DNA of 64,000 bases from Lactobacillus equicursoris DSM 19284 = JCM 14600 = CIP 110162 (GCF_001434815.1 NZ_AZDU01000001.1:60715-124714), one strand, 5' to 3'; counted from the stretch's first letter, positions 1-9,010 are shown. Notes: generated from the sequence alone by a model not told the origin. Translations and numbers: made by a program.

Positions 1-726
1 GACAAAGAGGAAGATGATCGTACTCAAGGCATTGACTTCCAGGTCAATCCCCTGCCGGGCCCGGGAATAGATTTCCACCGACAAGGTGGTAAAGCCGTTC
101 CCGGTTACAAAAAAGGTTACCGCAAAGTCATCCAAAGAGTAGGTCAAGGCCATAAACATCCCCGACACAATCCCCGGCGTCAAAGCCGGCAAAAGAACCT
201 GGCTGAAGACCTGGTAGTAGCTGGCCCCTAAGTCGCGGGCTGCGTCAATTAAGGAATTGTCCATTTCCCGCAGTTTTGGCAAGACCATCAAGACCACAAT
301 CGGCACCGAAAAGGCAATGTGGCTGAGCAAAACCGAGGCAAAGCCCAGGCTGAAGCCTAAAGTGGTAAAGAGGATCAAGAAGCTGGCCCCGATGATGACG
401 TCAGGTGAGACCATCAAGACATTGTTTAAGGACAAGAGCAGTCTTTTCACGCCAGATTTTTTGACATTTTCAATGGCAATGGCGCCCAAAGTCCCCAAAA
501 TAGTCGCAATCAGGCTGGACAAAAGGGCCAGCATGATCGTTTCCAGCAAAATGGCCAGCAGACGTCCATCATTAAACAAGGTCTGATAGTGCCGCCAGGT
601 AAAGCCTTTAAAGTGGTCCATGTTGGAGCCGCTAGAAAAGGAGAAGTAAATCAGGTAAAAAATTGGCAGGTATAAGATTGCCAAGACCAGGAAAAAATAA
701 ACTTTGCTCCAGATGTGTTTTTTCAT
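1..726 (-). CDS. potC: Spermidine/putrescine ABC transporter permease PotC (partial)
   Basis: Second membrane subunit of the PotABCD polyamine importer. About 242 codons are visible; the C-terminus lies beyond the left edge. The translation has several hydrophobic segments starting right at the N-terminus and the permease EAA loop (core DAARDLGASYYQVF), through which such subunits dock onto the ATPase. The ATG at 724-726 overlaps the potB stop codon in an ATGA arrangement, so the two are translationally coupled. The substrate-binding gene potD would be expected just outside the window. Family assignment is firm; polyamine specificity rests on the conserved murB-potABC order known from lactobacilli. 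Confidence 0.93.
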   Translation of the reverse strand, partial: MKKHIWSKVYFFLVLAILYLPIFYLIYFSFSSGSNMDHFKGFTWRHYQTLFNDGRLLAILLETIMLALLSSLIATILGTLGAIAIENVKKSGVKRLLLSLNNVLMVSPDVIIGASFLILFTTLGFSLGFASVLLSHIAFSVPIVVLMVLPKLREMDNSLIDAARDLGASYYQVFSQVLLPALTPGIVSGMFMALTYSLDDFAVTFFVTGNGFTTLSVEIYSRARQGIDLEVNALSTIIFLFV

Positions 727-1535
727 AGCTTGATCTCCTTCTTATGCTGCTTGCGCGAGGTCAAAACCATCACGATGGTCATCAAAACGATCAAGATGAC
801 CCCAATGGTTGACCCCATATTCCAGTTCATGGTGGTCAAGAAGTACTCTTCAACCGCCGTCCCCAGGGTAATTACCCGGTTACCACCGATCAGCCGCGTC
901 AGCATAAAGAGGGACAAAGACGGAATGAAGATCGCCTGAATCCCAGATTCAACGCCAGGCCAAGACAGGGGCCAGATCACGTAGCGGAAGGTCTGCCAGA
1001 AGTTGGCCCCTAGGTCGGAACTGGCCGAGATCAAGGCCGGATCAATCTCTTTTAAAGAGTTGTAAATCGGCATGATCATGAAGGGAATTTCGATATAGGT
1101 AGCCACAAAAATAAAGGCGAAGTCGGTAAACATGATTTCCGCCGGGCCCAGGCCAAAGAGGTGGAGGAACTGGTTAACCATTCCATCTCTAGAAAAAATC
1201 CCGATAAAGGCATATGCCTTGAGCAGCAGGTTGATCCAGGTCGGCAGGATCACCAGCATCAGCCAGAATTGCTGATTTTTAAGCCGGGTTAAGGCTAGGG
1301 CTGCTGGATAAGAGATCAGCAAGCAGAAAAAGGTGATCAGCAAGGCATACCAAAAGGAGTTCAGCATCATGCCGATAAAGGTGCCCTTAGAGAAAAAGAG
1401 GGTAAAATTCTGCAGGCTGAAGTGTCCCTGACTATTGGTCAAGGAGTAGCCCACGATCAAGACCATCGGCGCGATTACGAAGAGGATGATCCAGAGCAGG
1501 TAGGGCAATAGAAAAAATGATTGTTTCTTTCTCAT
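723..1535 (-). CDS. potB: Spermidine/putrescine ABC transporter permease PotB
   Basis: First membrane subunit of the polyamine importer, 270 aa. An N-terminal transmembrane helix (about residues 8-30) is followed by further membrane segments and an EAA loop around residues 165-190 (core [14 protein letters not shown]). The start ATG overlaps the end of potA by 4 nt, and its stop overlaps the start of potC. It pairs with PotC to form the channel energised by PotA. Length and topology are normal for the family. Confidence 0.95.
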   Translation of the reverse strand: MRKKQSFFLLPYLLWIILFVIAPMVLIVGYSLTNSQGHFSLQNFTLFFSKGTFIGMMLNSFWYALLITFFCLLISYPAALALTRLKNQQFWLMLVILPTWINLLLKAYAFIGIFSRDGMVNQFLHLFGLGPAEIMFTDFAFIFVATYIEIPFMIMPIYNSLKEIDPALISASSDLGANFWQTFRYVIWPLSWPGVESGIQAIFIPSLSLFMLTRLIGGNRVITLGTAVEEYFLTTMNWNMGSTIGVILIVLMTIVMVLTSRKQHKKEIKL

Positions 1536-2623
1536 TCCTTGTCCTCCCCTTCGTAAGTTTCCAGCCGGGCATCGAATTCTTCTTCGGTTTCGCCCAGCCG
1601 CATGACGTGGATGTCTTCAGGATCAAAGAAGATCCCGATTTCTTGGCCAATCTTGACCCCGTTAGTGGAATGGATCAGCCATTCAAAGCCAGATTCATCG
1701 ACTGCCTTGATTTCAAAGTGGTCGCCCAAAAAGAGCTGGCTTTGCACCGTCATGGTCAGCTTGGGATCAGTCGCTGTGATGTCCAAGTCTTCCGGTCTTA
1801 AAACGACTTCAACTTTTTCCCCTGGCGTAATCCCGGCATCGGCACATTCAAACTGCTTGCCGGCAAATTCGACCTCAAAGTCCCGAATCATCTTCCCAGA
1901 CAATATGTTGGAATCGCCGATAAAGCGGGCAACAAAGTCATTAACTGGCTCATCGTAAATGTCGACAGGAGATCCGCTTTGCTGGATGGTCCCGTCATTC
2001 AAGACGAAGATTTCGTCACTCATTGCCAAGGCTTCTTCTTGGTCGTGGGTGACAAAAATAAAGGTGATGCCCAGCTTCTTTTGGATCGCCCGCAATTCAA
2101 ACTGCATTTCTTTTCTAAGGCGCTTGTCTAAGGCTGACAAGGACTCGTCCAAAAGCAAGACCTTTGGCTCATTGATAATGGCCCGGGCAATGGCCACCCG
2201 CTGCTGCTGGCCCCCGCTTAGTTCTGAAATTTCCCGGTTGGCATAGCCGTCCAGGCGGACGGTCTTCAAGGCATCTTTCACCTTTTGCCGGATTTCGCTG
2301 TCTGGCCGGTGCTTCAGCTTCAAGCCGAAGGCCACGTTTTCATAGACATTTAAATGCGGAAAAAGAGCATAATTCTGAAAAACCGTATTGATATGTCTCT
2401 TGGATGCATCAAGCCCGGTAATATCTTTTCCGGCGAAATACAGCTTGCCGGCTGAAGGCTCGGTAAAACCGGCAATTATGCGCAAAATCGTCGTTTTGCC
2501 TGAACCTGATGGCCCAAGCAAGGAGTAGAACTTGCCGGATTCAATTGAGATATTAATATCCTTCAAGGCCACGAAGCCATCATCATATTCCTTGGTGATG
2601 TGATCCAACTTAATAATTTCCAT
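1532..2623 (-). CDS. potA: Spermidine/putrescine ABC transporter ATP-binding protein PotA
   Basis: ATPase of the polyamine importer, 363 aa. Walker A GPSGSGKT at residues 37-44, ABC signature LSGGQQQR at 135-142, Walker B VLLLDE at 155-160 and the H-loop histidine near 193. The last 120 residues form the TOBE-type regulatory domain usual for this subfamily. It lies 33 nt downstream of murB and is therefore probably co-transcribed with it, an arrangement common in lactobacilli although the functional link between peptidoglycan precursor synthesis and polyamine import is not obvious. Confidence 0.96.
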   Translation of the reverse strand: MEIIKLDHITKEYDDGFVALKDINISIESGKFYSLLGPSGSGKTTILRIIAGFTEPSAGKLYFAGKDITGLDASKRHINTVFQNYALFPHLNVYENVAFGLKLKHRPDSEIRQKVKDALKTVRLDGYANREISELSGGQQQRVAIARAIINEPKVLLLDESLSALDKRLRKEMQFELRAIQKKLGITFIFVTHDQEEALAMSDEIFVLNDGTIQQSGSPVDIYDEPVNDFVARFIGDSNILSGKMIRDFEVEFAGKQFECADAGITPGEKVEVVLRPEDLDITATDPKLTMTVQSQLFLGDHFEIKAVDESGFEWLIHSTNGVKIGQEIGIFFDPEDIHVMRLGETEEEFDARLETYEGEDKE

Positions 2624-2656
2624 TTGCAGTTCCCATTTTTCTATTAAAAAAATTAC

Positions 2657-3550
2657 TTATTCTTCGCCAATAATGCGGACCTCAGTTTCTAGACTAATGC
2701 CATCTTTCTCTTTAATCGTCTTTTGAATGTAGTGGATCAAGTTGAGGTAGTCAGTTGCCGTTGCGCCGCCCTTGTTCACGATAAAGCCCGCGTGCTTCAT
2801 CGAGACTTGCGCCCCGCCAATCTGCTTGCCCTGCAGACCCGCTTCAATGATCATTGGGCCTACAAAGTGGCCGGTTGGCCGCTTAAAGACGCTGCCGCAG
2901 GATGGATATTCTAGAGGCTGCTTGTATTTTCTGAGCGCATTCAGGTAATTCATCTGGTCCAGGATTTCGGACTTGTCGCCCTTTTTCAAGGCAAAAGTAG
3001 CTTTGATCACGATATCGCCAGTTTCTTGTACCAAAGAATGGCGGTAGCTGAACTTCAAGTCAGCATTATTATAGGTCTTGATTTCGCCATTTCTGGTTAA
3101 TACCGTGGCGCTTTCCAGGCAGTCCTTGGTTTCCCCGCCATAAGCGCCGGCATTCATAAAGACGGCCCCGCCGACAGAGCCGGGGATGCCCGCCGCAAAT
3201 TCAAGGCCAGACAAGCCGCTATTGCCGGCCGCAAAAGAGGTATCAATGATCTTGGCGCCGGCTTGGGCTACAACCTTGTCGCCGTCGACCGTGATCTCGT
3301 TCATTTCCGTTAAGATCACGACCAGACCCTTGATCCCCTTGTCGCGGATGATCAGATTTGAGGCATTGCCAATCACCGTCAAGGGCAGCTGCTCTTCTTT
3401 AGCTGCCTTTACCACTTCCTCAAGCTCGAGCACATTCTTAGGAAAGGCGAGGTACTGGGCCTTGCCACCGGTTTTGGTAAAAGTATACCGGCTCAAAGGA
3501 ATATGTTCTTGAATATCAACGCCTTGAGCCTTTAATTCTTCTAACTTCAA
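2657..3550 (-). CDS. murB: UDP-N-acetylenolpyruvoylglucosamine reductase MurB
   Basis: Reduces UDP-GlcNAc-enolpyruvate to UDP-MurNAc with NADPH, the second committed step of peptidoglycan synthesis in the cytoplasm. Starting from TTG at 3548-3550 the protein is 297 aa, the normal size; a GGAGG Shine-Dalgarno lies at 3561-3567. The reading frame stays open further upstream to 3754, but that would overlap the divergent exonuclease gene and has no family counterpart. FAD-binding segment GNASNLIIRD at 61-70, GIPGSVGGAV at 121-130, the tyrosine-arginine-histidine segment at 169-171 and the catalytic serine in PSCGSVF around residue 220 are all present, as is the C-terminal glutamate of LETEVRIIG. 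Confidence 0.95.
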   Translation of the reverse strand: MKLEELKAQGVDIQEHIPLSRYTFTKTGGKAQYLAFPKNVLELEEVVKAAKEEQLPLTVIGNASNLIIRDKGIKGLVVILTEMNEITVDGDKVVAQAGAKIIDTSFAAGNSGLSGLEFAAGIPGSVGGAVFMNAGAYGGETKDCLESATVLTRNGEIKTYNNADLKFSYRHSLVQETGDIVIKATFALKKGDKSEILDQMNYLNALRKYKQPLEYPSCGSVFKRPTGHFVGPMIIEAGLQGKQIGGAQVSMKHAGFIVNKGGATATDYLNLIHYIQKTIKEKDGISLETEVRIIGEE

Positions 3551-3604
3551 AATAAATTTGCCTCCTCGTAATTCTTCCTTTGTTATTTTACCGCATTCAA
3601 GCTG

Positions 3605-3613
3605 TGTTATACT
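3605..3613 (+). promoter_or_regulatory. Extended -10 promoter of the exonuclease gene
   Basis: TGTTATACT at 3605-3613 is an extended -10 element (TGn followed by TATACT) about 50 nt upstream of the ATG at 3663. No good -35 hexamer is seen at 16-18 nt, which extended -10 promoters tolerate. Confidence 0.45.
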
Positions 3614-3662
3614 ACCAATAACGCGTAAAATTGCTTCAGAGGGATGAAAGGGTAAAAAAAGC

Positions 3663-4199
3663 ATGATGAATTTTGTCGCAATGGATTTTGAAACGGCCAA
3701 CCAGCACCCGGCCAGTGCCTGCTCGCTGGCCCTGGTCTTGGTCAGAAACAGCAAGATTATTGATCGCTTTTATACGGTTATCAATCCGCAAATGGCCTTT
3801 GACGCCCGGCAAGTAAAGGTTCATGACATTACGGCAGAAGACGTGGCGGCTGCCCCCACCATGGCCGAAGTCTGGCCTAAGATCAAGGGACTTTTTCAGC
3901 CAGGGATGCTGGTCACCGCTCACAATGCCCGCTTTGACGTCAACGTCATGAAGCAGTCCCTAGCCCGCTACGGCATCCCTGAGCCCCACTACCTGGCCAT
4001 CGACACCCTAGCCGTCTCCAAAAAGCTGGAACCAGGCTTAACCAATTACCAGCTAGACACCGTGTCAGACCTCTTGGATGTCCAGCTCTGGCACCACCAC
4101 AATGCCTTAAGCGACAGCGAAGCCTGCGCCGGTATCTTGCTCAAGGAAGAAGAAAGACATGGCGATGACCTTCTGAAAAAGTTTGTCTACCATGTCTAA
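3663..4199 (+). CDS. DnaQ-like 3'-5' exonuclease
   Basis: Predicted DEDD-family exonuclease of 178 aa resembling the DNA polymerase III epsilon subunit. Exo I motif is AMDFETA (D8, E10), Exo II is TAHNARFD in the middle of the protein, and Exo III is the His/Asp block HHHNALSDSEA near residue 145, so all metal ligands are present. It stands alone between divergent murB and convergent tsaE, so it may be a stand-alone repair or RNA-trimming nuclease rather than a replicase subunit (inference). Two consecutive ATGs (3663, 3666) follow an AAAGGG ribosome site. Confidence 0.85.
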   Translation: MMNFVAMDFETANQHPASACSLALVLVRNSKIIDRFYTVINPQMAFDARQVKVHDITAEDVAAAPTMAEVWPKIKGLFQPGMLVTAHNARFDVNVMKQSLARYGIPEPHYLAIDTLAVSKKLEPGLTNYQLDTVSDLLDVQLWHHHNALSDSEACAGILLKEEERHGDDLLKKFVYHV

Positions 4200-4200
4200 A

Positions 4201-4235
4201 AAAAGATCCTCTAGAAAAACACTAGAGGATCTTTT
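4201..4235. terminator. Bidirectional terminator, exonuclease / tsaE
   Basis: A 14-bp perfect inverted repeat (4201-4214 with 4222-4235, loop 4215-4221) starts with an A-run and ends with a T-run, so it can terminate both convergent transcripts. Confidence 0.9.
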
Positions 4236-4240
4236 ATATT

Positions 4241-4738
4241 TTATTCGCTTTCTTGGTAAATTTTTAGAGCATCTTCGGCCCATTGACTAGCCCGGCTTCC
4301 GTGCGGATCCAGGGTGACGACCCGCTTGGTAGAATCCCAGGAATCGTCAACCCGCTTTAAGATCAAAGACAGGTATTCATCCGGCAGGTTGCTGCTAATC
4401 ACTTGCGGCCATTCGATGATCACAACGCCGTCTTCAGCCAGGTAATCGTTTAAGTCGATTGAGGCCAGGTCATCGCCTTCCAGCCGGTAAAAATCCATAT
4501 GGAACAGGGGCATCTTCCCCTCCCGGTATTCTCTAACCAGGGTAAAAGTCGGGCTCTTGACGGGCCGCCTAATGCCTAGTTCTCGCCCAAAGCCCTGGGT
4601 CATGGTCGTCTTGCCAGCGCCCAGGTCCCCTTTTAGCAGCAGGAGGTCATGAGGCTTAGCGCTTTTGGCTAGAGCTTGGCCGAGCTTTTGCATTTGCTCA
4701 GCTGAGTTGATTGCGATTTCTGTCATACTTTTTCCCAT
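4241..4738 (-). CDS. tsaE: tRNA threonylcarbamoyladenosine biosynthesis ATPase TsaE
   Basis: Small P-loop protein needed with TsaB and TsaD for t6A37 formation in ANN-decoding tRNAs. 165 aa from the ATG at 4738, or 161 aa from the internal ATG at 4726; neither has a strong ribosome site. Walker A GDLGAGKTT near residues 38-46, the conserved PTFTLVREY and MDFYRL blocks follow. It is 20 nt downstream of pta and in the same direction, hence probably one operon ung-pta-tsaE, which is a typical Lactobacillus order. Confidence 0.93.
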   Translation of the reverse strand: MGKSMTEIAINSAEQMQKLGQALAKSAKPHDLLLLKGDLGAGKTTMTQGFGRELGIRRPVKSPTFTLVREYREGKMPLFHMDFYRLEGDDLASIDLNDYLAEDGVVIIEWPQVISSNLPDEYLSLILKRVDDSWDSTKRVVTLDPHGSRASQWAEDALKIYQESE

Positions 4739-4758
4739 CTATAACTTATCAAATTCTG

Positions 4759-5748
4759 CTAATCAGCACTTACAGCTTGTGCTGCAGTCAAAATGCTGAT
4801 CTTGTAGACATCGTCAGCGCTGCAGCCCCGTGAAAGGTCGTTAACTGGCTTAGCCACGCCTTGCAAAACTGGACCAATGGCGGTAAAGCCGCCAAGGCGC
4901 TGGGTAATCTTGTAGGCAATGTTCCCAGATTGCAGTTCTGGAAAAACAAAGACATTGGCGTGACCGGCAACTTCTGAGCCAGGTGCCTTGAGCTTGGCGA
5001 CAGCTGGCACAAAAGCGGCGTCAAATTGCAATTCACCGTCAGCGGGAATTTCTGGATGCTGATCTTTAAAGATTTTAGCAGCTTCGCTGACCTTGTCAAC
5101 TTGCGGCCCCTTGGCTGAGCCCTTGGTAGAAAAGCTTAAGAAGGCAACCTTGGGATCGATCCCAATCATCTTGGCCGTAGCTGCGGATTGAGCAGCGAAT
5201 TCCGCCAATTGGTCAGCGGTTGGGTCAATGGAGATCGCACAGTCAGCGAAGACGTACTTTTCTTCGCCTCTTTCCATGATGAAGGAACCAGAAATCCGGT
5301 GCATGCCCGGCTTGGTCTTCAGGATAAAGAGGGCTGGGCGCACCGTGTCGGCAGTTGAGTGGGCCGCCCCAGACACCATCCCGTCTGCCTTACCGGTATA
5401 AACCAGCATGGTGCCGTAGAAGTTGGCATCGTGCATGGCCTTTTCGGCTTCTTCCATGGTCTGGAAGTGCTTGCCACCCTGCATGCGTTCATGGAACTTT
5501 TGGCACATGTCTTCAAAGTCAGGGCTGGTCACCGGGTCAATGATCATTACGCCGCTTAGGTCAAGGTCATTTTCCTTGGCCAGAGCCAAAACCTGGTCTT
5601 TCTTGCCGAGCACAATTGGCTCCAGCAAGTCATCTTTTTTCAGCTGGCTAACGGCGGTCAAAATCCGCACGTCGTCTCCTTCAGGAAAAACGATTCTTTG
5701 CTTATCCTTAGACTTGATTAACTGCTTCAACTGTTCAAATACTTCCAT
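4759..5748 (-). CDS. pta: Phosphate acetyltransferase Pta
   Basis: Interconverts acetyl-CoA and acetyl phosphate, supplying the substrate of acetate kinase or, in organisms with little pyruvate oxidation, acetyl-CoA for biosynthesis. 329 aa from the ATG at 5746-5748, which follows GAGGAG by 7 nt; the TTG three bases upstream is less likely. It is the short, single-domain class (about 330 aa) without the N-terminal DRTGG extension of enterobacterial Pta. Conserved blocks include VSGAAHSTADTVRPAL near residue 130 and the C-terminal GPVLQGVAKPVNDLSRGC. Confidence 0.96.
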   Translation of the reverse strand: MEVFEQLKQLIKSKDKQRIVFPEGDDVRILTAVSQLKKDDLLEPIVLGKKDQVLALAKENDLDLSGVMIIDPVTSPDFEDMCQKFHERMQGGKHFQTMEEAEKAMHDANFYGTMLVYTGKADGMVSGAAHSTADTVRPALFILKTKPGMHRISGSFIMERGEEKYVFADCAISIDPTADQLAEFAAQSAATAKMIGIDPKVAFLSFSTKGSAKGPQVDKVSEAAKIFKDQHPEIPADGELQFDAAFVPAVAKLKAPGSEVAGHANVFVFPELQSGNIAYKITQRLGGFTAIGPVLQGVAKPVNDLSRGCSADDVYKISILTAAQAVSAD

Positions 5749-5792
5749 CAAAATTCTCCTCGATAAATTTTACTATCTATTTTACTTTTTGG

Positions 5793-6479
5793 CTATTCAG
5801 CTTCTGGATCAGCTGGCAATTGCCAGTCGATCGGTCTTTTGCCAAAATTGATCAAAGCTTGATTGCATCTAGAAAATGGCCGGGACCCGAAAAAACCGCG
5901 GTTAGCTGAAAAAGGACTCGGGTGGGCGGACTTGATGATGACGTTCTTAGACTCATCAATTAAGGGGATCTTGTTTTGGGCAAAGCGCCCCCACAAGATA
6001 AAGACCACTTGGCCGCGCTCGCTCAAGGCCTTGATGGCGGCATCCGTTACCTGTTCCCAGCCCTTGCCTTGGTGGCCATTAGCTTGGCCATAAGGGACGG
6101 TCAAAACAGCATTTAGTAAAAGCACGCCTTGGTCAGCCCACCTCTTCAAGTAACCATGGTTAACCGGCTGAGCGCCCACGTCGTTATAGAGCTCCTGGTA
6201 AATATTCCGCAATGACGGCGGCAAGGGCGTCCCCGGCATTACAGAAAAGCTCATGCCGTTGGCTTGCCCGGGATTGTGGTAGGGATCTTGACCCAAAATA
6301 ACCACCTTGGTCTCTTTAAAGGAGGTCAATTTAAAAGCCGTAAAAATGTGGTACATGTCAGGATAAATCTGCTTGCTTTGGTACTCAGTCTTCAAAAAGT
6401 CATGCAATCTGTGATATTCCTCACTTGCAAAAACTGGCGCCAAAACCTGGTCCCAATCATTTCCGATAAAATGTTTCAT
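5793..6479 (-). CDS. ung: Uracil-DNA glycosylase Ung
   Basis: Removes uracil from DNA to start base excision repair. 228 aa from ATG 6477-6479, preceded by AAAGGTGAG; the frame continues upstream to 6548 but without family support. Catalytic water-activating motif GQDPYHN at 63-69 and the C-terminal [13 protein letters not shown] block are intact. It is 44 nt upstream of pta on the same strand. Confidence 0.96.
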   Translation of the reverse strand: MKHFIGNDWDQVLAPVFASEEYHRLHDFLKTEYQSKQIYPDMYHIFTAFKLTSFKETKVVILGQDPYHNPGQANGMSFSVMPGTPLPPSLRNIYQELYNDVGAQPVNHGYLKRWADQGVLLLNAVLTVPYGQANGHQGKGWEQVTDAAIKALSERGQVVFILWGRFAQNKIPLIDESKNVIIKSAHPSPFSANRGFFGSRPFSRCNQALINFGKRPIDWQLPADPEAE

Positions 6480-6601
6480 CTGTTTCTCACCTTTATTTAT
6501 CTTACCATTCTTACCTGAGCAATTAAAGAACTTAGTGAAAAAAATCACACGTATTTTTTTCTTAAATTTTGCGTCTTTTTCGCAACCATTTTCCCGCTTT
6601 A

Positions 6602-6610
6602 TGTTATGAT
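6602..6610 (+). promoter_or_regulatory. Extended -10 promoter of the HAD phosphatase gene
   Basis: TGTTATGAT at 6602-6610 gives an extended -10 element, about 34 nt upstream of the start codon. The ribosome site AAGGAGG follows at 6627-6633. Confidence 0.45.
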
Positions 6611-6643
6611 GAAATCGATAACATATAAGGAGGAAAAAACCTG

Positions 6644-7531
6644 ATGATTAAACTTATTGCTTGCGATTTGGATGGGACGCTTTTGAACTCCTCGATGGAG
6701 GTCTCTTCAGCTAATGTTCAAGCAATCAAACGCGCACAAGAAAATGGCATTGAATTCATGGTAGCCAGTGGCCGCGCTCCCCATGAATCTCAGCCAATGA
6801 TTCAAGAATATGGCATTCAATGCGGCTACATCAACTTAAACGGGGGCCTAGTTTTTGATACCGAAGGCAACTTGATCGTGAAAAATCCGATTGACTTAGA
6901 CGTTGCTAAGAAAATCTGTCGCTTGCTCAAAAAAGAAAACTTCTACTTTGAAGTGGTCACCGGCGACCATGTCTACTCCGACGACCTCAGCAAGCGGATT
7001 ACCAACGTTGCCCACCTGATGGTGGAATTGAACCCGCAGCTGACCTTTAAAGAAGCCGTTTTGGTTTCTGCCAGCAAGCCAGCCATCGTTTCTATCCAGC
7101 AGGTTCCAAGCTATGAAGACTTGTTGGCCGAACCAGGCGTGGAAGTGATGAAGATCTTGGTCTTTGACTCACGCGGTCAATGGGCCTTCACCGATGTCAT
7201 CAAGGAAATCAACGCTCTCGCCGACTTGTCCATTACCTCGAGCGCTGCCGACAACATCGAAATCAATGCCAAGAGCGCCCAAAAGGGGCAGTCCTTGATG
7301 GACTACGCGGCTGCCAAGGGCTTAAAGTCAGAAGAAGTCGCTGCTATTGGCGACAACTTGAACGATGAGAGCATGATTGTTGCTGCCGGCACTGGCGTGG
7401 CCATGGGCAACGGCGTACCGCAAATCAAGAAGGTGGCCAGCTTTGTCACCAAGACCAACAATGAAGATGGGGTTGCTTGGGCGATCGACAAGATTATCGC
7501 CGATAATGCCAAAGAGCAAGCGGGAGCATAA
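6644..7531 (+). CDS. Cof-type HAD-superfamily phosphatase
   Basis: Predicted cytoplasmic phosphatase for sugar phosphates or related small substrates, 295 aa. HAD motif I DLDGTLL with the nucleophile at D8, motif II in MVASGRAP near residue 42, and motif [11 protein letters not shown] near residue 235; the large insert between them is the C2 cap of the Cof/YkrA type. A strong AAGGAGG precedes the ATG. Its stop overlaps the start of the next gene by one base (TAATG), so the two are coupled. The substrate cannot be read from sequence. Confidence 0.9.
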   Translation: MIKLIACDLDGTLLNSSMEVSSANVQAIKRAQENGIEFMVASGRAPHESQPMIQEYGIQCGYINLNGGLVFDTEGNLIVKNPIDLDVAKKICRLLKKENFYFEVVTGDHVYSDDLSKRITNVAHLMVELNPQLTFKEAVLVSASKPAIVSIQQVPSYEDLLAEPGVEVMKILVFDSRGQWAFTDVIKEINALADLSITSSAADNIEINAKSAQKGQSLMDYAAAKGLKSEEVAAIGDNLNDESMIVAAGTGVAMGNGVPQIKKVASFVTKTNNEDGVAWAIDKIIADNAKEQAGA

Positions 7532-8103
7532 TGCTTTTTACCCTCTACCTCAGTCAAGAGCAACAAAGCGGCCAAATTCCCATCACCGATGAACAGGGAC
7601 AGCCTTTTGGCGCCATTCGCGGCAATCTTGACAACCCCAACCACACCCTCTATCTCATTGATACGACGGGTGCGGAAATTGGCCGCTTGTTCAGTGATGG
7701 AACGGGCCTAATCAACTCTTATACCATCGACGTGATCCACCACTCCTTGGTTCATGTTGAAAAGGTCAACAGCCACCAAGTCAACCTCTTGTACATTACC
7801 CGCCTAAACTACTGGGTCAACGGCTCCATCAAGCAAGGCAGCTATGCTTTTCGCAGCGGCGTGAAAAAGGTGGCCAGCGTCAAAACCACGGTTGCTGACA
7901 AAGGCGTCACCTTGACTTGCCAGATTGACCGGGAAGAAGATATCCCTTTTATTCTCTTAATTGCGGTCCTCTTCACCCAGTGGCACGTAACGCCCTTAAA
8001 GCTGCCGGACTTTCCGCCCCTGATGAACCGAAGACGGACCGCCGGCAATACCAGCTTTTTTAAACTGCTTTTACCATGTGGTCGTAAACGCGGTCGCCGA
8101 TAG
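7531..8103 (+). CDS. Unknown protein coupled to the HAD phosphatase
   Basis: Not recognised with certainty. 190 aa, start ATG overlapping the previous stop by one base. The sequence is rich in beta-strand-like segments with repeated short turns (GQPFGAIRGNLDN, DTTGAEIGRLFSDG), ends in a basic tail (CGRKRGRR) and has no signal peptide; a hydrophobic stretch lies near residues 138-148. The pattern of a query-like strand repeat followed by ligand-like strands recalls tubby/LURP-one-like folds, but this is only an impression. Its last 44 bases overlap the 3' end of the convergent acetyltransferase gene. Confidence 0.7.
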   Translation: MLFTLYLSQEQQSGQIPITDEQGQPFGAIRGNLDNPNHTLYLIDTTGAEIGRLFSDGTGLINSYTIDVIHHSLVHVEKVNSHQVNLLYITRLNYWVNGSIKQGSYAFRSGVKKVASVKTTVADKGVTLTCQIDREEDIPFILLIAVLFTQWHVTPLKLPDFPPLMNRRRTAGNTSFFKLLLPCGRKRGRR

Positions 8104-8626
8104 TCATGGAATTAGTGGTAAGAAAACCCTTGTGCACATACAATCTTTGTGCGCGAGGGTTTTCTTTGTCTACATTCAAGCTGACCTTCTTGTAGCCATG
8201 CTTTTTGGCAAGCTTAGGCGCAATTTCCATCAAGCGGCTGGCAATTCCCTTGCCCCAGTCACGCGGCGCCACGGCCAAGGCATCGATGTACCATTCGCCC
8301 TTTTTAGCTTCTTTATCGGTAAAAATATCAGTGGTCAAGGGCAGGCCGACTCTGGCCATGTACTTTTTCAAAACGACGTCGATAATGCCTTGGGCCTTGT
8401 CGGGGTACATGCAGATCATGCCCCTAACCCGGTCATTTTGGTCGACGTCCACCCAGATCCGGTTGTAGGAATAGCGGTAGTTTTCGGAAATAAAACCCAG
8501 TCGCATTAAATCGTAAAATTGGCTTTCTGGCAGGCGGTTGATGGTGTCCATGTCCATTTCGTCAAAAATCTGGTTTAAGATTGGATAAATTGCTTCATAG
8601 TCGCTCTTTTGTGCTTTGCGAATCAT
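8060..8626 (-). CDS. GNAT-family N-acetyltransferase
   Basis: Predicted acetyl-CoA-dependent N-acetyltransferase, 188 aa. The acetyl-CoA-binding motif A is WGKGIASRLMEIAPKLA (about residues 133-149), followed by the SLNVDKENPRAQRLYVHKGF motif B region typical of the fold. Ribosome site AAAGGAAG stands just upstream of the ATG. The gene is preceded by about 300 nt of untranslated DNA carrying a strong promoter (8932-8959), so it has either an unusually long leader or an independent small RNA upstream. Substrate unknown. Confidence 0.88.
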   Translation of the reverse strand: MIRKAQKSDYEAIYPILNQIFDEMDMDTINRLPESQFYDLMRLGFISENYRYSYNRIWVDVDQNDRVRGMICMYPDKAQGIIDVVLKKYMARVGLPLTTDIFTDKEAKKGEWYIDALAVAPRDWGKGIASRLMEIAPKLAKKHGYKKVSLNVDKENPRAQRLYVHKGFLTTNSMTIGDRVYDHMVKAV

Positions 8627-8689
8627 TTTTGCTTCCTTTCTGAAAATTCTAATAACTCCATCTTACCGTAAATGACCAGAAAGCCCAAC

Positions 8690-8707
8690 TTTTAGCAACT
8701 GCTAAAA
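8690..8707. repeat. Short perfect inverted repeat upstream of the GNAT gene
   Basis: TTTTAGC at 8690-8696 and GCTAAAA at 8701-8707 form a 7-bp stem with a 4-nt loop. There is no T-run on either side, so it is not a clear terminator; it could be an operator or an RNA hairpin in the leader. Confidence 0.5.
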
Positions 8708-8719
8708 CTATCAGGACAA

Positions 8720-8925
8720 ACCAAAAGTTCCTAAAGGCTAATCCGCATCTCGCGCTTATCCTTCAGGAACTTCTTCGATCTTCAATTGTCTCTTGCATTT
8801 TATGGTGGTCTCATTCCTTTCCCGAGCCTAATCTAGTCATGCTCTGCGAAATTAAACTTATCCTTCTGGTGGAGTGTCCTCCTAAAATACTCGATTACTT
8901 GAATCTTTTAACACTTTTTCTTTAC
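8720..8925 (-). ncRNA. Candidate structured RNA or long leader, unidentified
   Basis: About 200 nt downstream of a near-consensus promoter without any convincing reading frame. On the minus strand the 3' end carries an AAGTTCCT...AGGAACTT hairpin (8765 to 8725) enclosing a GGATAAGCGC / GCGGATTAGCC helix, followed by TTTTGGTTT. The 5' segment AAAAGATTC (about 8909-8901) can alternatively pair with the 3' GAACTTTT (8732-8725), and TAATCG (about 8896) with GATTA (about 8742), which would close the whole molecule into a rod of the 6S-RNA type. The decamer GAAGGATAAG occurs twice (8857-8866 and 8755-8764). I cannot assign it to a known riboswitch, T-box, RNase P, tmRNA or SRP RNA by motif. Confidence 0.45.
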
Positions 8926-8931
8926 ACCTTA

Positions 8932-8959
8932 ATCATACCACTATTGTAAGCGGTGTCAA
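8932..8959 (-). promoter_or_regulatory. Strong SigA-type promoter in the 8.6-9.0 kb gap
   Basis: TTGACA (8954-8959), a 16-nt spacer and TATGAT (8932-8937) on the minus strand, predicted start near 8925. It reads toward the GNAT gene 300 nt away and through the candidate RNA. The rest of the 434-nt gap holds only the tpiA terminator. Confidence 0.75.
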
Positions 8960-9010
8960 CTATTTTTGACAAACTTTTTTAGTTTTTTCTCACCAATTTT
9001 TTAGGCAACA

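Noticed and set aside
3551..3754. N-terminal extension of MurB
   Set aside because: Open frame without family similarity that overlaps the exonuclease gene and would include the ribosome site of the TTG start.
8700..8925. RNase P RNA, tmRNA or SRP RNA
   Set aside because: AAGTAATCG resembles the start of type B RNase P, but the following GAGGAAAGTCC core and the expected length are missing; no tRNA-like end for tmRNA and no SRP domain IV motif.
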